From the NCBI GenBank assembly GCA_902826685.1, contig CADEFT010000021.1, positions 91,694 through 136,056 on the forward strand: a stretch of DNA of 44,363 nucleotides. The letters are read 5' to 3'. Of this stretch, positions 27,304-35,250 are shown piece after piece. Within the stretch, counting starts at the first letter, position 1; every line of letters starts with the position of its first letter. Position numbers and translations under genes: made by a program. Source of the DNA: an uncultured Acidobacteriota bacterium (lineage in GTDB: Bacteria; Acidobacteriota; Terriglobia; Bryobacterales; Bryobacteraceae). The notes beneath the pieces are model-generated. The model was given only the letters and a program-made list of their open reading frames with translations, searched no databases and was not told where the DNA came from.

Positions 27304-29779
27304 GGAGTTTCTTCTGAATCGTTCTTCCACCGCCGCCTCCGGCTCCCTTGGCGCCTTGCGTCACCATGAGGTCGATCAGCAGGCTTGTCAAACGAGTACG
27401 CGAATAGGCCGCGATTCGTTCCGTTTCTCCGCTCAAGATCACCAGAACCGGATCGCGGCTGGTCAATAGGGAGCGCAGAGCCGATGGCGCCGCCGATCCC
27501 GTCACCGCCAGCAGCGAATCGAGCGCCCCGCGCGTGTTCAGCCACAAGAATCCGGAGCCATGAACCGAAGGCGTCGCCGGCTGCATTTCGCGGAAACGCG
27601 CCGAGCGCACCAGCGGCGTGCCGGAAGCCCGCGTGGCGATGGCGCGCGTCAGAATGGCGCGGTCGGGTCCCATCACCATATAGCCGCCATCGTAGGTCCA
27701 ATGCAGCATCTGGGTCTTGGCCGCGTTGGTGAGCGCGTTCCACACACGGCCATTGACCGTTTCCTTTGAAATCGCCAGGGCATTCTGCGGCTGGCCGGCG
27801 CTGGTGAAGTGGCGGTTCGACGCTTCCACCATGCGCTGCAGCACCGAATCGATCGCTACCGGGCTGCTGATCTCAACCGCCCCCACCCAGCCGGGCACGG
27901 GAATCGAGATGGTCTCGACGGCCAGGCTGAAATCGTTGCCGATCGAAGAAGCGATGTCGTTGGCGAAGTTGATTCCAGTCGATCGCTCAAACTCGCGCAG
28001 ATCGTCGAGAATGCCGGGCCGCACGGCGCTGATGCCGCGGATCAGTTCATCCACCGCCTGGCGCGGGTTGCGCGTCACCGCGGCCACCGCCGTGATCGCA
28101 TTCGGCGAAATGTATTCGGGCGAGCCGAAAGCGGCCGGCGCGGCGAGCCACGAAGCCACGCCCTGGCGGGCGCCCTGGAAACTGGCCGAAACCTCGTTGT
28201 CGTCGCGGCCGCCCATGCCGCGCTGTTCGAACACCACATGCCGCAACTGGCTGAGCCCCAGCACGGCAAACAGCGAATGCTCACCCGGCTTGGTCTCGAG
28301 GGTGACCATGCGGCCGGCGTCGAGCGCCCACAGCCATCCCGCCCCCCGTGTGTAGCGCTGCGCGATCTCGGCGGCAAACGGACTCGAAGCGCCGAGCCCC
28401 AACAGCGGCTGGAGCCGCGCGAGGCTGGACTGGTCGCGCGAGATCAGCAGCAGCGAGCCCACGATCTTATAGGTCCCGCCGCTTGAAGAGGTCACCACCT
28501 TGTCCATGACTTCTTTCAGCGCCGCCTCCCGTCCGGTCTTGATTTCGGCGAGAATCAGCGGGATCTGCTTCGCGGCGCCGGCCGGATCGGCCGCCAGCAG
28601 CAATACGACTTCATTTCCCAGCAGCGCCGACGCCTCCTGCAGCCTGCCCAGAACGGTTTTCAGATCCGCGTGGCTCTCCCACCATTCCTTCAGCACTTCA
28701 TTTTCCCGGGCGCGATTTTCCACCAGCCGCACGGCGCGGTTAATGGCGCCATCGGAGTTCGGCACCGCCGCGTACAGGATGGTGTTCAGTGGCATTTGCT
28801 TGAGCAGCGCCGATTGCGTGCGCAGGCCCGGCGACAGCACGGCCGAGATCTCTTTTTCGAGCGTGGCAAATTCCGCCACCAGGGCGAAGTATTTCTCCGC
28901 GTTGGGACTCCAGGAGATTGCATCGCGCACGCCGTAGCCGGCGTACACCTCGGCCGTGTGAACCTGCTGCCCCGGCTTCACCAGCTTCTGGGGCCCTCCG
29001 CCTTGCGCGACTTCCACGGCGCCTTCCATCACCGACACCACCGAACCCGCCACGCCCGTAGACACGGCGAACACCGTACCTTTCACCGAAGACGTGGTGT
29101 CGCGCGTCATCAATTGCAGATGGCCGCGCCGTTGTTTCGCGGCCTGGACGATCACATCGCCGCGTTCGAGCAGGATTCGCTGGCCCGACCAGGCGCCGCG
29201 AATCCGCAGTTCCGAGCGTTCGTTCATCTCGACCATCGAACCGTCGGCCAGCCGCAGCGCGGCGCGCGACCCGCTGGCCGTCCGCACCACTTCCCCTTCG
29301 CCCAGAACGGCGCCGCCCGCCAGCGTCCGGCCCGTCGAAAGCAACACTAGCTTGCCCGACACCGCCTCCACCGTCGCACGGGGACCGGAAGGCGCCAGGG
29401 CCGAATCGATACGCCCGCGGCCCGCGTAAAGGCCCACCGCGACAAAAGCCGCCGCCGCGGCGATTTTCGAATAGCGCCGCGCCGTCTGAGACCATCGGGA
29501 CACAGGCATTGCAATCACGCTTGGGTTCGTTTCCCCATTTTCGCGTCCCAGCGTCCGGCGGCATGTGGCGCAGCGGCTGAGATGATCTTCCACCAGCAGG
29601 CGCCGCGATTCGAGCAGCGTACCCGCGCGGTAACCGGCGAATTCCAATTGAAAGCCGGCGCAAACCGGCGTTTCAAGCCGCGCTCGCACACGCGCCTTCG
29701 CCGCATCCACCACCTCCGCCGAAGGAGTCTCATCGCGAAGCTCTTCCAGCAACCGGTCAAACCGTTCGTCGTTGTTCAT
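27287..29779 (-). CDS. Zinc-finger + FecR membrane protein with a large extracytoplasmic domain
   Basis: An 830-residue single-pass protein. The cytoplasmic N-terminus has a ZAS-like H66-x3-C70-x2-C73 motif (HLSRCATC), as in anti-sigma factors. A membrane helix lies near 105–120 (AAAAAFVAVGLYAG). A FecR domain follows at ~150–260 (GEVVRTASGSRAALRLADGS, MTRDTTSSVKGTVFAV, VMEGAVEVAQGG). The last ~550 residues are extracytoplasmic with no domain I can name with confidence; DUF3352-like segments are possible. It is probably the membrane anti-sigma/sensor for the sigma factor immediately upstream. ATG 29779 is preceded by AGGGAG at good spacing; ATG 29800, overlapping the sigma stop, is the alternative. 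FecR proteins usually stop near 300–400 residues. Confidence 0.88.
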   Translation of the reverse strand: MNNDERFDRLLEELRDETPSAEVVDAAKARVRARLETPVCAGFQLEFAGYRAGTLLESRRLLVEDHLSRCATCRRTLGRENGETNPSVIAMPVSRWSQTARRYSKIAAAAAFVAVGLYAGRGRIDSALAPSGPRATVEAVSGKLVLLSTGRTLAGGAVLGEGEVVRTASGSRAALRLADGSMVEMNERSELRIRGAWSGQRILLERGDVIVQAAKQRRGHLQLMTRDTTSSVKGTVFAVSTGVAGSVVSVMEGAVEVAQGGGPQKLVKPGQQVHTAEVYAGYGVRDAISWSPNAEKYFALVAEFATLEKEISAVLSPGLRTQSALLKQMPLNTILYAAVPNSDGAINRAVRLVENRARENEVLKEWWESHADLKTVLGRLQEASALLGNEVVLLLAADPAGAAKQIPLILAEIKTGREAALKEVMDKVVTSSSGGTYKIVGSLLLISRDQSSLARLQPLLGLGASSPFAAEIAQRYTRGAGWLWALDAGRMVTLETKPGEHSLFAVLGLSQLRHVVFEQRGMGGRDDNEVSASFQGARQGVASWLAAPAAFGSPEYISPNAITAVAAVTRNPRQAVDELIRGISAVRPGILDDLREFERSTGINFANDIASSIGNDFSLAVETISIPVPGWVGAVEISSPVAIDSVLQRMVEASNRHFTSAGQPQNALAISKETVNGRVWNALTNAAKTQMLHWTYDGGYMVMGPDRAILTRAIATRASGTPLVRSARFREMQPATPSVHGSGFLWLNTRGALDSLLAVTGSAAPSALRSLLTSRDPVLVILSGETERIAAYSRTRLTSLLIDLMVTQGAKGAGGGGGRTIQKKLHAIGG

Positions 29780-29796
29780 GGCCAGTCTCCCTTCGC

Positions 29797-30303
29797 TCAT
29801 TCGCCTAGACTTTCCTGCAGAACCTGCCGGATGCGGTGCAGCCGCGTTCCAATGGTGATGCGGTCCATGCCAAAGATGGCCGCCAGTTCCGTGTTCGATA
29901 TTCCTTCGATGTAGCGGAGTGTGAACAACTCGGCATCGCGCGCGGGCAGTTGCGCGATGGCCCGCCGCAGTTGTTCCTTGAGGATGGGAGAGGAGGCAGG
30001 TGCGGTCAGACCGTCTTCAGGGGGGCGTTCCGCCCGGCGCGACCGCCGGCGCAACACGTCCACCGCCGCGTTGACGGCCGCGCGGCGGAAGTACGCTTCG
30101 GGCGCTTGAGCCGTTTGCGCCAGATCTTCGCGATTCCAAAGGCGAAGAAAAACCGTCTGTAGCGCATCTTCGGCGTCGGACGGCGACCCGGTTACGCGCA
30201 GAGCCGCGCGATACACCAGGTCGGCGAAACGCTCATAGAGTTCGTTAAAGGCAACCGGCAAGGCAGTGGAAGGCAATCTTAGCACCAGGGGCGCTGTTCC
30301 CAT
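29797..30303 (-). CDS. ECF RNA polymerase sigma factor (2 of 4)
   Basis: A 168-residue ECF sigma. Region 2 reads FNELYERFADLVYRAALRV to SPSDAEDALQTVFLRLW. Region 4 reads LPARDAELFTLRYIEGIS followed by the helix-turn-helix NTELAAIFGMDRITIGTRL. It heads the six-gene operon with the zinc-finger/FecR protein and two ABC pairs, and is the likely switch for it. A strong hairpin (30309–30338) lies directly before its start. Confidence 0.92.
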   Translation of the reverse strand: MGTAPLVLRLPSTALPVAFNELYERFADLVYRAALRVTGSPSDAEDALQTVFLRLWNREDLAQTAQAPEAYFRRAAVNAAVDVLRRRSRRAERPPEDGLTAPASSPILKEQLRRAIAQLPARDAELFTLRYIEGISNTELAAIFGMDRITIGTRLHRIRQVLQESLGE

Positions 30304-30308
30304 TGTCT

Positions 30309-30338
30309 ACTCCTGCCTGACATGACGCAGGCAGGAGT
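30309..30338 (-). terminator. 11-bp hairpin between the secretin-N gene and the ECF sigma gene
   Basis: ACTCCTGCCTG pairs exactly with CAGGCAGGAGT across an 8-base loop, in the 49-base gap between two minus-strand genes. It ends the upstream operon or acts as an attenuator before the sigma gene. No T tract follows in either direction. Confidence 0.5.
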
Positions 30339-30352
30339 GCCGATATTCCCGG

Positions 30353-31087
30353 TTATTCGACGACGCGCGCGCTCAGGACGAGGAACAGGGATTCCTTGCC
30401 CGGCCCGGCGCCTGCCTTGCCGATGACGGCCTTTTGTCCTTCGCGAACGCTGACCGTGTCGACGTTGGCGCCGAGGTCGGCATATTGGTAGCCCTCTTTG
30501 CCGGTGGAATAGGGGATCTTGGTCCCGAATCGCAAACCGGTCAGAACGATCCGGCGCGTGCCCCCGGACTCTTCGACGCGCACGCGGTCGAACTTGCATT
30601 GATAGATGGGCTTGGGAAGGGTATCGGACGCCGAACCGAATCCCGGCATCAGGCCGCTGGTTTCGCCACCTCGATCCTCGCCGGCGCGAATGTACATCGT
30701 CTCAAGCAGACGGTAACCGGCGAACGGGAACATATCCTTCAGTTGTTTGACGACGCCGCCCAGTTCGTCCGGCGTCTTCGGCCCCCCCGCCTCCCCAACC
30801 CCCAGCAACATGTAGGTGCTGATCTCGACGCTGCGCTTGGCGGGCGTCGGCGTATCGATCTGATTCACCAGGCCTTCGAGCGTGGCCACGGCGTCGGGAG
30901 GGCCGTGCAGCACGATCAGGTCACCGTCCAACGAAATGCGGCCGGCGCCCGCGCCTCCGGCGAGCAGATTGAAAACCCGTTTGGAATCGACATAGCGCAA
31001 TCGAACCACTTTGCTTGTGGGTTTGGCCGCTTCCTGGCCGCCCAGGGTCAACGCGCCTGCCAGCATCAGGCATACCATGTATCTCAT
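30353..31087 (-). CDS. Exported protein with a secretin N-like (NolW) domain
   Basis: A 244-residue protein with a signal peptide (MRYMVCLMLAGALTLGG). Residues ~25–80 (VVRLRYVDSKRVFNLLAGG, ISLDGDLIVLHGPPDAVATL, VNQIDTP) follow the beta-alpha-beta pattern of the NolW-type secretin N repeat, found in the periplasmic arms of type II/III/IV pilus secretins. There is no secretin channel domain, so it is not a secretin itself. The C-terminal half is beta-rich and unassigned. GGAGG lies six bases before ATG 31087, and the ATG overlaps the stop of the anti-sigma candidate. The role within a sigma-factor operon is unknown. Confidence 0.75.
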   Translation of the reverse strand: MRYMVCLMLAGALTLGGQEAAKPTSKVVRLRYVDSKRVFNLLAGGAGAGRISLDGDLIVLHGPPDAVATLEGLVNQIDTPTPAKRSVEISTYMLLGVGEAGGPKTPDELGGVVKQLKDMFPFAGYRLLETMYIRAGEDRGGETSGLMPGFGSASDTLPKPIYQCKFDRVRVEESGGTRRIVLTGLRFGTKIPYSTGKEGYQYADLGANVDTVSVREGQKAVIGKAGAGPGKESLFLVLSARVVE

Positions 31088-31437
31088 TCCGCGCCTCCAT
31101 TCGAACCGACAAGATAAATCACAACATCGGGGTCGGACGTTTCCAGATGCAGCACCACCGGCTCTTTCCTTTTCCGGTGCACCAGGACCGGAGCGAGCAC
31201 GGCGGGCCGCGCGGCCGTCATCGCCGGGGCGGCCGGAGCCGGGCTCGAGATCACCAGCGATTCCGTCTCCGGAACCGGCCAGAGCCACACCGCGATCACC
31301 GCCGCCGCGGCCGCGGGCCACAGCAGCCAGATACGACGCCTACGCCGCGCGACCCCGGCGCGCACGCGGGCCCTCAGTTGCCGCACGTCGTCCTCATCCA
31401 CATCCATCGCTTCCCGCAGCAGATCGAGATCGCTCAT
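31084..31437 (-). CDS. Single-pass membrane protein, probable anti-sigma factor
   Basis: A 117-residue protein: an acidic cytoplasmic start (MSDLDLLREAMDVDEDDVR), a basic patch (ARRRRRIW), one membrane helix (WPAAAAAVIAVWLWP), and a short Pro/Ala-rich outer part. No zinc-finger motif is present. It is encoded with 4-base overlaps between an ECF sigma gene and the secretin-N-like gene. Position and topology, not homology, suggest an anti-sigma role. Confidence 0.7.
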   Translation of the reverse strand: MSDLDLLREAMDVDEDDVRQLRARVRAGVARRRRRIWLLWPAAAAAVIAVWLWPVPETESLVISSPAPAAPAMTAARPAVLAPVLVHRKRKEPVVLHLETSDPDVVIYLVGSNGGAE

Positions 31438-31976
31438 AAGGCGCTCCTCGCTTCGATGAACTGTTTCAGCTTGGCTCTGGCAACGCTGCACTGAGATCGC
31501 ACGGTCTCTTCGGCGACCTCCAGAATGCGCGCCACTTCGCGCGTATCGAGCCCTTCGAGGTCGCGCAGCACCAGCGCCGTCCGCTCCCGTTCGCCGAGCC
31601 CGGCCAGCCCCTCGACCAGCAGCCGCTTCCGCTCCGCCTGAACCGCCTGCTGCTCCGGATCGGCCGTGGTTTCGCGCGGCGTGATGGATTCGAGAGTCGT
31701 GCCGTACTTCCGGCGCCGCAGACGGTCGCGGCATTGATTTACCGCCACGTGATAGAGCCACGGCATCGGATCCTGCCCGGACTGGAACTTCGCCATATTC
31801 CCATAAGCCTTCAGCAATACTTCCTGAGCCGCGTCCTGCGCATCCGGCCGGTTCCCCAGCAGCCGGTAGCAGACACGTAGAACCGGCCGTTCGGCCAGAG
31901 CCATCAACTCCTCGAAGGTCATGGCGCCGGAGATCCGCTTGGGGGTCATTTCGAGCGCCATCTCATCGGCAGCCAT
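31434..31976 (-). CDS. ECF RNA polymerase sigma factor (3 of 4)
   Basis: A 180-residue ECF sigma. Region 2 includes RPDAQDAAQEVLLKAYGNMAKF and the WLYHVAVNQCRDRLRRR stretch. Region 4 includes LGERERTALVLRDLEGLD and the helix-turn-helix TREVARILEVAEETVRSQ. Several in-frame starts are possible; ATG 31976 leaves a modest leader, ATG 31949 or 31919 would be shorter, and none has a clear ribosome site. It overlaps the membrane protein downstream by 4 bases and is divergent from the GNAT gene. Confidence 0.9.
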   Translation of the reverse strand: MAADEMALEMTPKRISGAMTFEELMALAERPVLRVCYRLLGNRPDAQDAAQEVLLKAYGNMAKFQSGQDPMPWLYHVAVNQCRDRLRRRKYGTTLESITPRETTADPEQQAVQAERKRLLVEGLAGLGERERTALVLRDLEGLDTREVARILEVAEETVRSQCSVARAKLKQFIEARSAL

Positions 31977-32034
31977 TTCATGAGGTATCACGCAGCCCAG
32001 GCGCCAATCGTTGACTACAATAAAGCTTGTCTGA

Positions 32035-32778
32035 ATGAGTTCTCTGTACCGGCTGGCGGACGGGGCGGCTGAGATGGCGGCTTTAGGAACCCGCGTCGAG
32101 CACATCGGCTGCTTCCGCGCCTGCCTGGATTCCTCTTCGAATCTGGCCGCTTTGAACTACGCCGTCCCCTGGGCCTCGCCATGGAGCTATGAGCAGGTAA
32201 GGCTGGCGGCCGCCCGGTTGACCAGTGTGTTTCAGGGCGAAGGGCGCCTGCCTCGGGTGAGCTTCGTTCGGGAGGCATGGCCGTGGCTCGCGCCGGTGCT
32301 CGGCGATTGCGGCTTCGCCCTCGAATCGTCGATCGATCTGATGATCTGCACACCGGAAACGCGGCGGCCCACGACGGCGCGTCACGCGGTGAGCTTCGTC
32401 GAACCGGACCGCACCGGGCCTTTCGTTGCCGTGCAGAACGAAGTCTTTCCGCAAGACGAATCCGACCCGGCGCTGGTGCGCTACCAGATTGCCAACGGAT
32501 TCTGGCGCTGTGCGATTGCCTATATGGACGGAAGCCCGGCCGCCGCCGGATCCCTGGTTCCGCAAGGGCGGCTGGCGGAACTGGCGGCGATGGCGACGAT
32601 CGGCCGGTTCCGGCGGCGCGGGCTGGCAACGGCCATCGCGGCGGCGCTGATCGAATCTCATTTCGAAGCCGGCGGCGATCTGGTGTGGCTTGGCGCCGCC
32701 AACCCGGCTGCCGTCGCCGTCTACGAGCCGGTGGGATTCCGCGCCGCGGGAAGCCGTGTCACTTATGCGTTGGCGTGA
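32035..32778 (+). CDS. GNAT-family N-acetyltransferase
   Basis: A 247-residue protein whose last ~110 residues form a GNAT fold. The acetyl-CoA loop reads ATIGRFRRRGLATAIAAAL (the R/Q-x-x-G-x-G/A pattern), followed by WLGAANPAAVAVYEPVGFRA, the usual final strand-helix-strand. The N-terminal half is a less conserved region seen in longer two-part GNATs. The substrate is unknown. Its last 20 bases overlap the convergent gene on the other strand. Confidence 0.85.
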   Translation: MSSLYRLADGAAEMAALGTRVEHIGCFRACLDSSSNLAALNYAVPWASPWSYEQVRLAAARLTSVFQGEGRLPRVSFVREAWPWLAPVLGDCGFALESSIDLMICTPETRRPTTARHAVSFVEPDRTGPFVAVQNEVFPQDESDPALVRYQIANGFWRCAIAYMDGSPAAAGSLVPQGRLAELAAMATIGRFRRRGLATAIAAALIESHFEAGGDLVWLGAANPAAVAVYEPVGFRAAGSRVTYALA

Positions 32779-33280
32779 CGGGCTCCACCAGGGTTTGGGA
32801 AACGGTTCGCCTGGCCGCACCGGCGCCTTCCGGCCACAACAGTTCGAGCCGGCGGCCGTCTTTGAGCGCCACCAGGACGCGGCCGGGATCGTTGGCGGGA
32901 AGCTCCGGGGCGATGGATTCGAGGCGGGTCACGCGCCAGCCTCGCGCTTCAAGCTGCGGCCGGTACCAGCCTTCGATGGCGCCCGGTCCGGCGGCGGCGG
33001 TGAAGACCACGCTCCAGGCGACGCTTTCGACCCTGGGCGAGACGATGGTCTCGAGGATCTCCGCCTGTTCCCACACCGGAACGTCGGACGGATAGTTTTC
33101 AGGCAACTGGCCATCGCCGGCGGGGTGGTTGCGGACCTGTGGCGTCACTGGGGCGGCGGCAGGGGCCTCCGGAATCGGCGCCGCCTCCTGGCCCAACCGG
33201 GTCGCCTCGATTGCCCAGCGGGCCAGGGACAGCGTGACGACGATGGCTACAAGCGACCATCTCCAGTTCACAACCTCCAT
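32759..33280 (-). CDS. Membrane-anchored protein of unknown function
   Basis: A 173-residue protein with an N-terminal hydrophobic anchor (WSLVAIVVTLSLA), a Pro/Ala-rich linker, and a small soluble domain (~60–165) containing NYPSDVPVWEQAEI and AIEGWYRPQLEARGWRV. That LEARGW pattern recurs in short envelope proteins I cannot name. It sits tail to tail with the GNAT gene (20-base overlap) and is divergent from the fourth ECF sigma. It is real by frame and composition; its function is unknown. Confidence 0.7.
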   Translation of the reverse strand: MEVVNWRWSLVAIVVTLSLARWAIEATRLGQEAAPIPEAPAAAPVTPQVRNHPAGDGQLPENYPSDVPVWEQAEILETIVSPRVESVAWSVVFTAAAGPGAIEGWYRPQLEARGWRVTRLESIAPELPANDPGRVLVALKDGRRLELLWPEGAGAARRTVSQTLVEPVTPTHK

Positions 33281-33341
33281 GCTAAAGGCAGAGCCCGGCG
33301 ATTCCACTCCGGCAAATACCTGAGTGGGTGAATTTTGATGC

Positions 33342-33368
33342 AACCTCACCGGGCCCGCCGTTCGTAAT
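33342..33368 (+). promoter_or_regulatory. Possible ECF-type promoter before the fourth sigma factor
   Basis: AACCTC (33342–33347) and CGTAAT (33363–33368) are 15 bases apart, similar to the AAC…CGT elements read by ECF sigmas, and lie 17 bases before ATG 33385. Self-regulation is common for ECF genes. The match is loose. Confidence 0.3.
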
Positions 33369-33384
33369 AGGTTGGCAGAGCCGG

Positions 33385-33891
33385 ATGAGAGCCACGGACC
33401 GGGATTTCGGGAATTTCGTCGAGCGCCACCAGTCGATGGTGTTTTCCATCGCTTTGCACATGCTGCGCGACTGGAATGCCGCCGAGGACATCGCCCAGGA
33501 CGTATTCCTTTCGCTCTATCAGAATCTGGATGGGATCGAGACCGAGCCGCATATGGTGAGTTGGCTGCGCCGCGTGGCCTGCCAGCGGGCGATCGACTAT
33601 TGCCGCCGGCAGCGGTACCGGCGGCACGGATCGCTGGAAGTGGTGCCGGAGCCTGCCGCTCCGCGTCAATCGCCGGCCGATCCGTTCCTGAACGCGTTGC
33701 TATGGAAGCAGGTGAGCCGGCTGCCGCCGAGGGCGCGCGCCATGGTGGTATTGCGGTATCAGGAAGATATGGCGCCAGGGGAGATCGCGACCGTGATGGA
33801 AGTGCCCCTGGCCACCGTGAAGAGCCAGTTGCACCGTTCGCTGACGGTTTTGCGCTCGCGCGTGGCGGCGACGAAAGGAGTGGACCGGTGA
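33385..33891 (+). CDS. ECF RNA polymerase sigma factor (4 of 4)
   Basis: A 168-residue ECF sigma. Region 2 reads FGNFVERHQSMVFSIALHML with DWNAAEDIAQDVFLSLYQNL and WLRRVACQRAIDYCRR. Region 4 reads LPPRARAMVVLRYQEDMA and the helix-turn-helix PGEIATVMEVPLATVKSQL. The frame opens at a GTG (33328), but ATG 33385 matches the domain start. It heads a four-gene operon with overlaps throughout. Confidence 0.92.
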   Translation: MRATDRDFGNFVERHQSMVFSIALHMLRDWNAAEDIAQDVFLSLYQNLDGIETEPHMVSWLRRVACQRAIDYCRRQRYRRHGSLEVVPEPAAPRQSPADPFLNALLWKQVSRLPPRARAMVVLRYQEDMAPGEIATVMEVPLATVKSQLHRSLTVLRSRVAATKGVDR

Positions 33892-34175
33892 GCGATTTCG
33901 ATGAGCGGTTGCGAAGTGCGTTGGCCCGCAAGCAGCCGGGGCCCGGCTTCACGGGCCGCGTGATGGCCAAACTGCCGGAGCGAAGGCGCACTCCCTGGCG
34001 GGCCTGGGCGGCGGCCATGGCGGCAACGCTGGTTTTGACGATGGGCGGCTTGAAATTTCGCGACGAGCGGCGCCAGGCGGAGGAGGCCAAGCGCCAACTG
34101 ATGCTCGCTCTGGAAATTACAGGAGAAAAGCTCGCGCTGGTGGAGCGCAAATTGCATACAGGGAGACAGCAATGA
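33888..34175 (+). CDS. Short single-pass membrane protein, probable anti-sigma factor
   Basis: A 95-residue protein starting at GTG 33888, which overlaps the sigma stop (GTGA). GGAG is nine bases upstream. The N-terminus is charged (SDFDERLRSALARKQPGPGF), one membrane helix follows (WAAAMAATLVLTMGGL), and the outer part is a charged helix (ERRQAEEAKRQLMLALEI). The layout fits an anti-sigma factor of the sigma encoded just before it; there is no zinc finger. The assignment rests on position and topology. Confidence 0.75.
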   Translation: MSDFDERLRSALARKQPGPGFTGRVMAKLPERRRTPWRAWAAAMAATLVLTMGGLKFRDERRQAEEAKRQLMLALEITGEKLALVERKLHTGRQQ

Positions 34176-34738
34176 AAATATGGATTCTGATCGGAGCCGC
34201 GGCCATGCTGGCGCGGGCGCAGGACTTTCAGAAACTGATTCCGTTCGAACAATTGCAGGCGAAGGCGCATGAAACCGTGGAGGTAAATCTGGACGGCAAC
34301 ATGCTGGCCATCGCCAAGAAGTTTCTTTCGGCCGCGAAGCCGGAGGAGGCCGAGGCGCGGAAACTTCTGGATGGGGTGCGCGGAATCTATGTCCGCGTGT
34401 TGAATTTCCAGAAAGAAGGCGAGTATTCGATGGCCGACGTGGAGAAGATCCGCGCGGCGATCAAGGGGCCGGGTTGGCAGAGCGTGGTGGATGTGCGCAG
34501 TTCCGGCAAAGGCGACAACGCCGGCGTCTATATGAAAACCGACGGCAACGAGATTCAGGGATTGGTGGTAGTGGCCGCCGAGCCGCGCGAATTGACGCTG
34601 GTCAACGTGGTGGGTAATATTCATCCGGACCAGTTGCGTAAGCTCGGTGGATTGAATCTGCCGGGGCTATCGGACGCGGCCAAGGCGATGCGGAAGGCGG
34701 AGACCAAGGGCTCGACGAAAGCGAAGGACGACGAATGA
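34172..34738 (+). CDS. DUF4252 exported protein
   Basis: A 188-residue protein with a signal peptide (MKIWILIGAAAMLARAQ). The body matches DUF4252: an early AKKFLSAAKPEEAEARKLLDG region, GIYVRVLNFQKEGEYS, then LVVVAAEPRELTLVNVVGNIHPDQL. DUF4252 proteins are periplasmic or surface proteins of unknown function, often next to ECF sigma genes in Acidobacteriota and Bacteroidota. The ATG overlaps the upstream stop by 4 bases and the stop overlaps the next start, so it belongs to the sigma operon. Confidence 0.85.
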   Translation: MKIWILIGAAAMLARAQDFQKLIPFEQLQAKAHETVEVNLDGNMLAIAKKFLSAAKPEEAEARKLLDGVRGIYVRVLNFQKEGEYSMADVEKIRAAIKGPGWQSVVDVRSSGKGDNAGVYMKTDGNEIQGLVVVAAEPRELTLVNVVGNIHPDQLRKLGGLNLPGLSDAAKAMRKAETKGSTKAKDDE

Positions 34739-35196
34739 TTCCCCGCTGCCTGTTGGCCCTGGCGCTGGCGCTGCCCGGCGGGCTCGCCGCGCGCGATTTC
34801 GATTTCGACAACGCCGTGGAAGACATGGAGAATCGCCTCGGGAAGCGCCGGCTGCGAATTCCGTTCCTCGGATTGGCGGTGGGTGCGGCCGGTCTTGTTG
34901 GCCGGCCGCTGGGCGCCACCGGCTTTCGCATGGCGATTTTCGAAGATGTCCGCACGCCGGAAAGCGTCATCCGCGAGCCGTTCGGGGAGATGCCTTCCAC
35001 CTGGCGTCCGCTTCTGCGTGTGCGCGAGGCGCGTGAGACCGTGAGCGTCTACGCCCGCGACGAAGGCGACTGGGCCCATCTGCTGATGGCGGTGGTGGAA
35101 CGCAACGAAGTGGTGCTCATGCGATTCAAGCTGCGCCCGTCGCGGCTGATGGCGTTTCTGGCCGAGCGAGCGATCCGGCACCACCGGAACGATTGA
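34735..35196 (+). CDS. Exported protein of the DUF4252 operon, function unknown
   Basis: A 153-residue protein with a signal peptide (CLLALALALPGGLAAR). The body holds a glycine-rich segment (FLGLAVGAAGLVGRPLGATG) and a C-terminal alpha-beta part (VSVYARDEGDWAHLLMAVV) reminiscent of the middle of DUF4252, so it may be a distant duplicate. It is the last gene of the fourth sigma operon. Confidence 0.7.
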   Translation: MIPRCLLALALALPGGLAARDFDFDNAVEDMENRLGKRRLRIPFLGLAVGAAGLVGRPLGATGFRMAIFEDVRTPESVIREPFGEMPSTWRPLLRVREARETVSVYARDEGDWAHLLMAVVERNEVVLMRFKLRPSRLMAFLAERAIRHHRND

Positions 35197-35206
35197 AGAT
35201 CCAAGC

Positions 35207-35227
35207 GCCCGCGCACCCTCCGCGGGC
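35207..35227 (+). terminator. GC-rich hairpin after the DUF4252 operon
   Basis: GCCCGCG pairs with CGCGGGC across a 7-base loop, 10 bases after the operon's last stop. There is no T tract, so it is a weak terminator candidate. Confidence 0.4.
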
Positions 35228-35250
35228 TACCACGGGAGTATCCTCTTGAT

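Noticed and set aside
33281..34624. Minus-strand open frame continuing upstream of the small membrane protein
   Set aside because: This part lies antisense to the fourth ECF sigma operon, and the real N-terminus (MEVVNWRW with a membrane helix) starts at 33280.
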